From Bin80 sp026709335 (GTDB lineage: Bacteria; Bacteroidota; Rhodothermia; Rhodothermales; Bin80), in the NCBI GenBank assembly GCA_965200825.1, contig OZ241385.1, forward strand, positions 1,302,001-1,366,000: 64,000 nucleotides of DNA, given 5' to 3'. The number at the start of each line of letters is the position of its first letter. Within the stretch, counting starts at the first letter, position 1. The notes beneath the pieces were generated by a model. It was not told the origin of the DNA and did not search any database. It was given only the letters and a program-made list of their open reading frames with translations. Shown piece after piece: positions 63,237-64,000 of the stretch. A program made the position numbers and the translations under genes.

Positions 63237-63310
63237 TCGGGACGGCGAGATTCGAACTCACGACCCCTTCAACCCCATTGAAGTGCGCTACCTGGCTGCG
63301 CCACGTCCCG
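63237..63310 (-). tRNA. tRNA-Pro (anticodon GGG)
   Basis: A 74-nt cloverleaf: acceptor CGGGACG/CGTCCCG, D-arm with AGCCAGGTAGC, anticodon stem CTTCA/TGAAG with loop ATGGGGT giving anticodon GGG, and T-arm GTGAG-TTCGAAT-CTCGC. No encoded CCA end. It lies 11 bases behind the MerR gene stop, on the same strand. It reads CCC/CCT proline codons. Confidence 0.93.
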
Positions 63311-63321
63311 TACATATGTAA

Positions 63322-63648
63322 TTACGCCAATTGCCGAACGATGTTCTCCAGAAATGAACGAAGTTTCAGTAGCTCCTGCCGTGAGGCTTCCTGTTGACTT
63401 CCCTTCTCATTATTCTCGCTAAGAGCCTGTCGAGCACCTTCGAGAGTATATTTCCTGACTCGTAACAAATCATAGAGCCGATGAACCAGAGTAAGATCTT
63501 CGCTTGAATAAATTCGCCGACCAGCGCTGTTTTTGCGAGGTTTGAGCTGTGGAAACTCACTCTCCCAATAGCGCAACACATACGTTTCGACTCCAATCAT
63601 CTCACTTACTTCTCCAATCGAGTGGTATAACTTGGTAGTTTTTTCCAT
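63322..63648 (-). CDS. MerR-family transcriptional regulator
   Basis: A 108-aa protein with an N-terminal MerR winged-helix domain: I-G-E-V-S-E-M-I-G-V-E-T-Y-V-L-R-Y-W-E, then P-R-K-N-S-A-G-R-R-I-Y-S-S-E-D-L and L-L-R-V-R-K-Y-T-L-E-G-A-R-Q-A. A short coiled-coil (E-L-L-K-L-R-S-F-L-E-N-I-V) follows and no ligand domain is present, so it resembles the small MerR regulators found beside tRNA genes in this group. Targets are unknown. tRNA-Pro follows directly. Confidence 0.88.
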   Translation of the reverse strand: MEKTTKLYHSIGEVSEMIGVETYVLRYWESEFPQLKPRKNSAGRRIYSSEDLTLVHRLYDLLRVRKYTLEGARQALSENNEKGSQQEASRQELLKLRSFLENIVRQLA

Positions 63649-63871
63649 TGAAAATTTTGGAAATTATGTATATACGTGTGCACCCAAGATATTGTAATTT
63701 ACTGCAACTTTGGTGTAGAATTGAAAGGTCTTGAAGAAATGAACATTTTTATGACAACCACCTTGATCTGATTCTCCATGGTGTCTTAGACACTGGATTT
63801 AACCCAACTGGGCGTCGCCATATCATTTTGATTTGTCCGATTTTTCATCCAGCTTTGAGACTTTTAAGTCT
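63649..63871. other. Intergenic region with short palindromes
   Basis: An AT-rich stretch between the MerR gene and the partial frame at the window end. It contains GTGTCTTAGACAC (63781-63793), a perfect palindrome, and the GAGACTT/AAGTCTC hairpin (63857-63872) that directly follows the stop of the partial frame. No ORF or RNA gene is recognised. Confidence 0.4.
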
Positions 63872-64000
63872 CTATAAGGTACGACTTTTCTCCTTTCTAG
63901 CTGGGTCTGGTAGACTTACCTCCATGAACACTGGGTTCAGCGCACCATTGTTCGCGCACAACTGCGACATTACCAAGCAAGTGATCTGGTACCCCCAAAA
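63872..64000 (-). CDS. Possible partial ORF, 3' end only
   Basis: A minus-strand frame is open from the window edge to a TAG at 63872-63874 (42 codons), ending V-F-M-E-V-S-L-P-D-P-A-R-K-E-K-S. The residues are protein-like and a hairpin follows the stop, but no family can be named from so short a piece. Could be the tail of a real gene or chance. Confidence 0.3.
   Translation of the reverse strand, partial: FWGYQITCLVMSQLCANNGALNPVFMEVSLPDPARKEKSRTL

Overview
The window looks like the chromosome of a Gram-negative bacterium of the FCB group (Bacteroidota/Rhodothermota-like). The evidence is three-fold: two secreted proteins end in a type IX secretion (Por/T9SS type A) sorting domain with the YPNPF signature, two large TonB-dependent receptors carry N-terminal carboxypeptidase-regulatory-like domains with no adjacent SusD partner, and many Tat-type (RR-F) signal peptides sit on Gfo/Idh/MocA oxidoreductases and sugar isomerases. 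The exact lineage cannot be fixed from sequence reading alone; Rhodothermota is the best guess.

Layout. 1-5.5 kb: partial fabI, a lipoprotein, birA-coaX, a YbaK-type deacylase, a duplicated sensor-like protein and a CoA-binding protein. 5.8-18 kb: a frameshifted DUF169 gene, then a phosphate/polyphosphate group (ppk2, ppk1, Na/Pi cotransporter) with pdxH, a TonB receptor and a T9SS cargo protein between them. 18-28 kb: a decayed AlbA/Schlafen-type gene, a Spondin_N/T9SS protein, YfiT/DinB, SDR, and a four-gene overlapping run (phosphoribosyltransferase, aldo/keto reductase, two paralogous regulatory-like-domain proteins). 28-33 kb: a PD-(D/E)XK nuclease gene, a degenerate partial duplicate of it, and a divergent AlbA/HATPase protein; the two intact genes face each other across a 332-bp region with mirrored operator-like motifs. 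This is the best candidate for an uncharacterised defence or regulatory module.

33-48 kb: a carbohydrate-oxidation island on the minus strand: three TIM-barrel sugar isomerases plus a Gfo/Idh/MocA dehydrogenase and ApbE, a second TonB receptor, then another Gfo gene, SUMF1, two more isomerases, another Gfo and a gluconate-2-dehydrogenase subunit 3. 48.6-51.6 kb: remnants of three transposase families. 50.6-54.4 kb: a 3.6-kb segment bounded by inverted ~115-bp repeats and carrying a secreted protein and a frameshifted lipoprotein with an HExxH motif. 54.5-62.7 kb: SRPBCC protein, PVC-type cytochrome/propeller protein, LamG protein, GMC dehydrogenase with an apparent Fe-S cysteine set, DUF1080 hydrolase and ROK sugar kinase. 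62.6-64 kb: a RodZ-like HTH protein, tRNA-Pro(GGG) and a MerR regulator.

How the genes may work together (inference): TonB receptors import an oligosaccharide or glycoside; the periplasmic GMC/subunit-3 dehydrogenase with a cytochrome oxidises it to a 3-keto sugar; DUF1080 hydrolase and Tat-exported Gfo/isomerase enzymes process it; the ROK kinase phosphorylates the released sugar.
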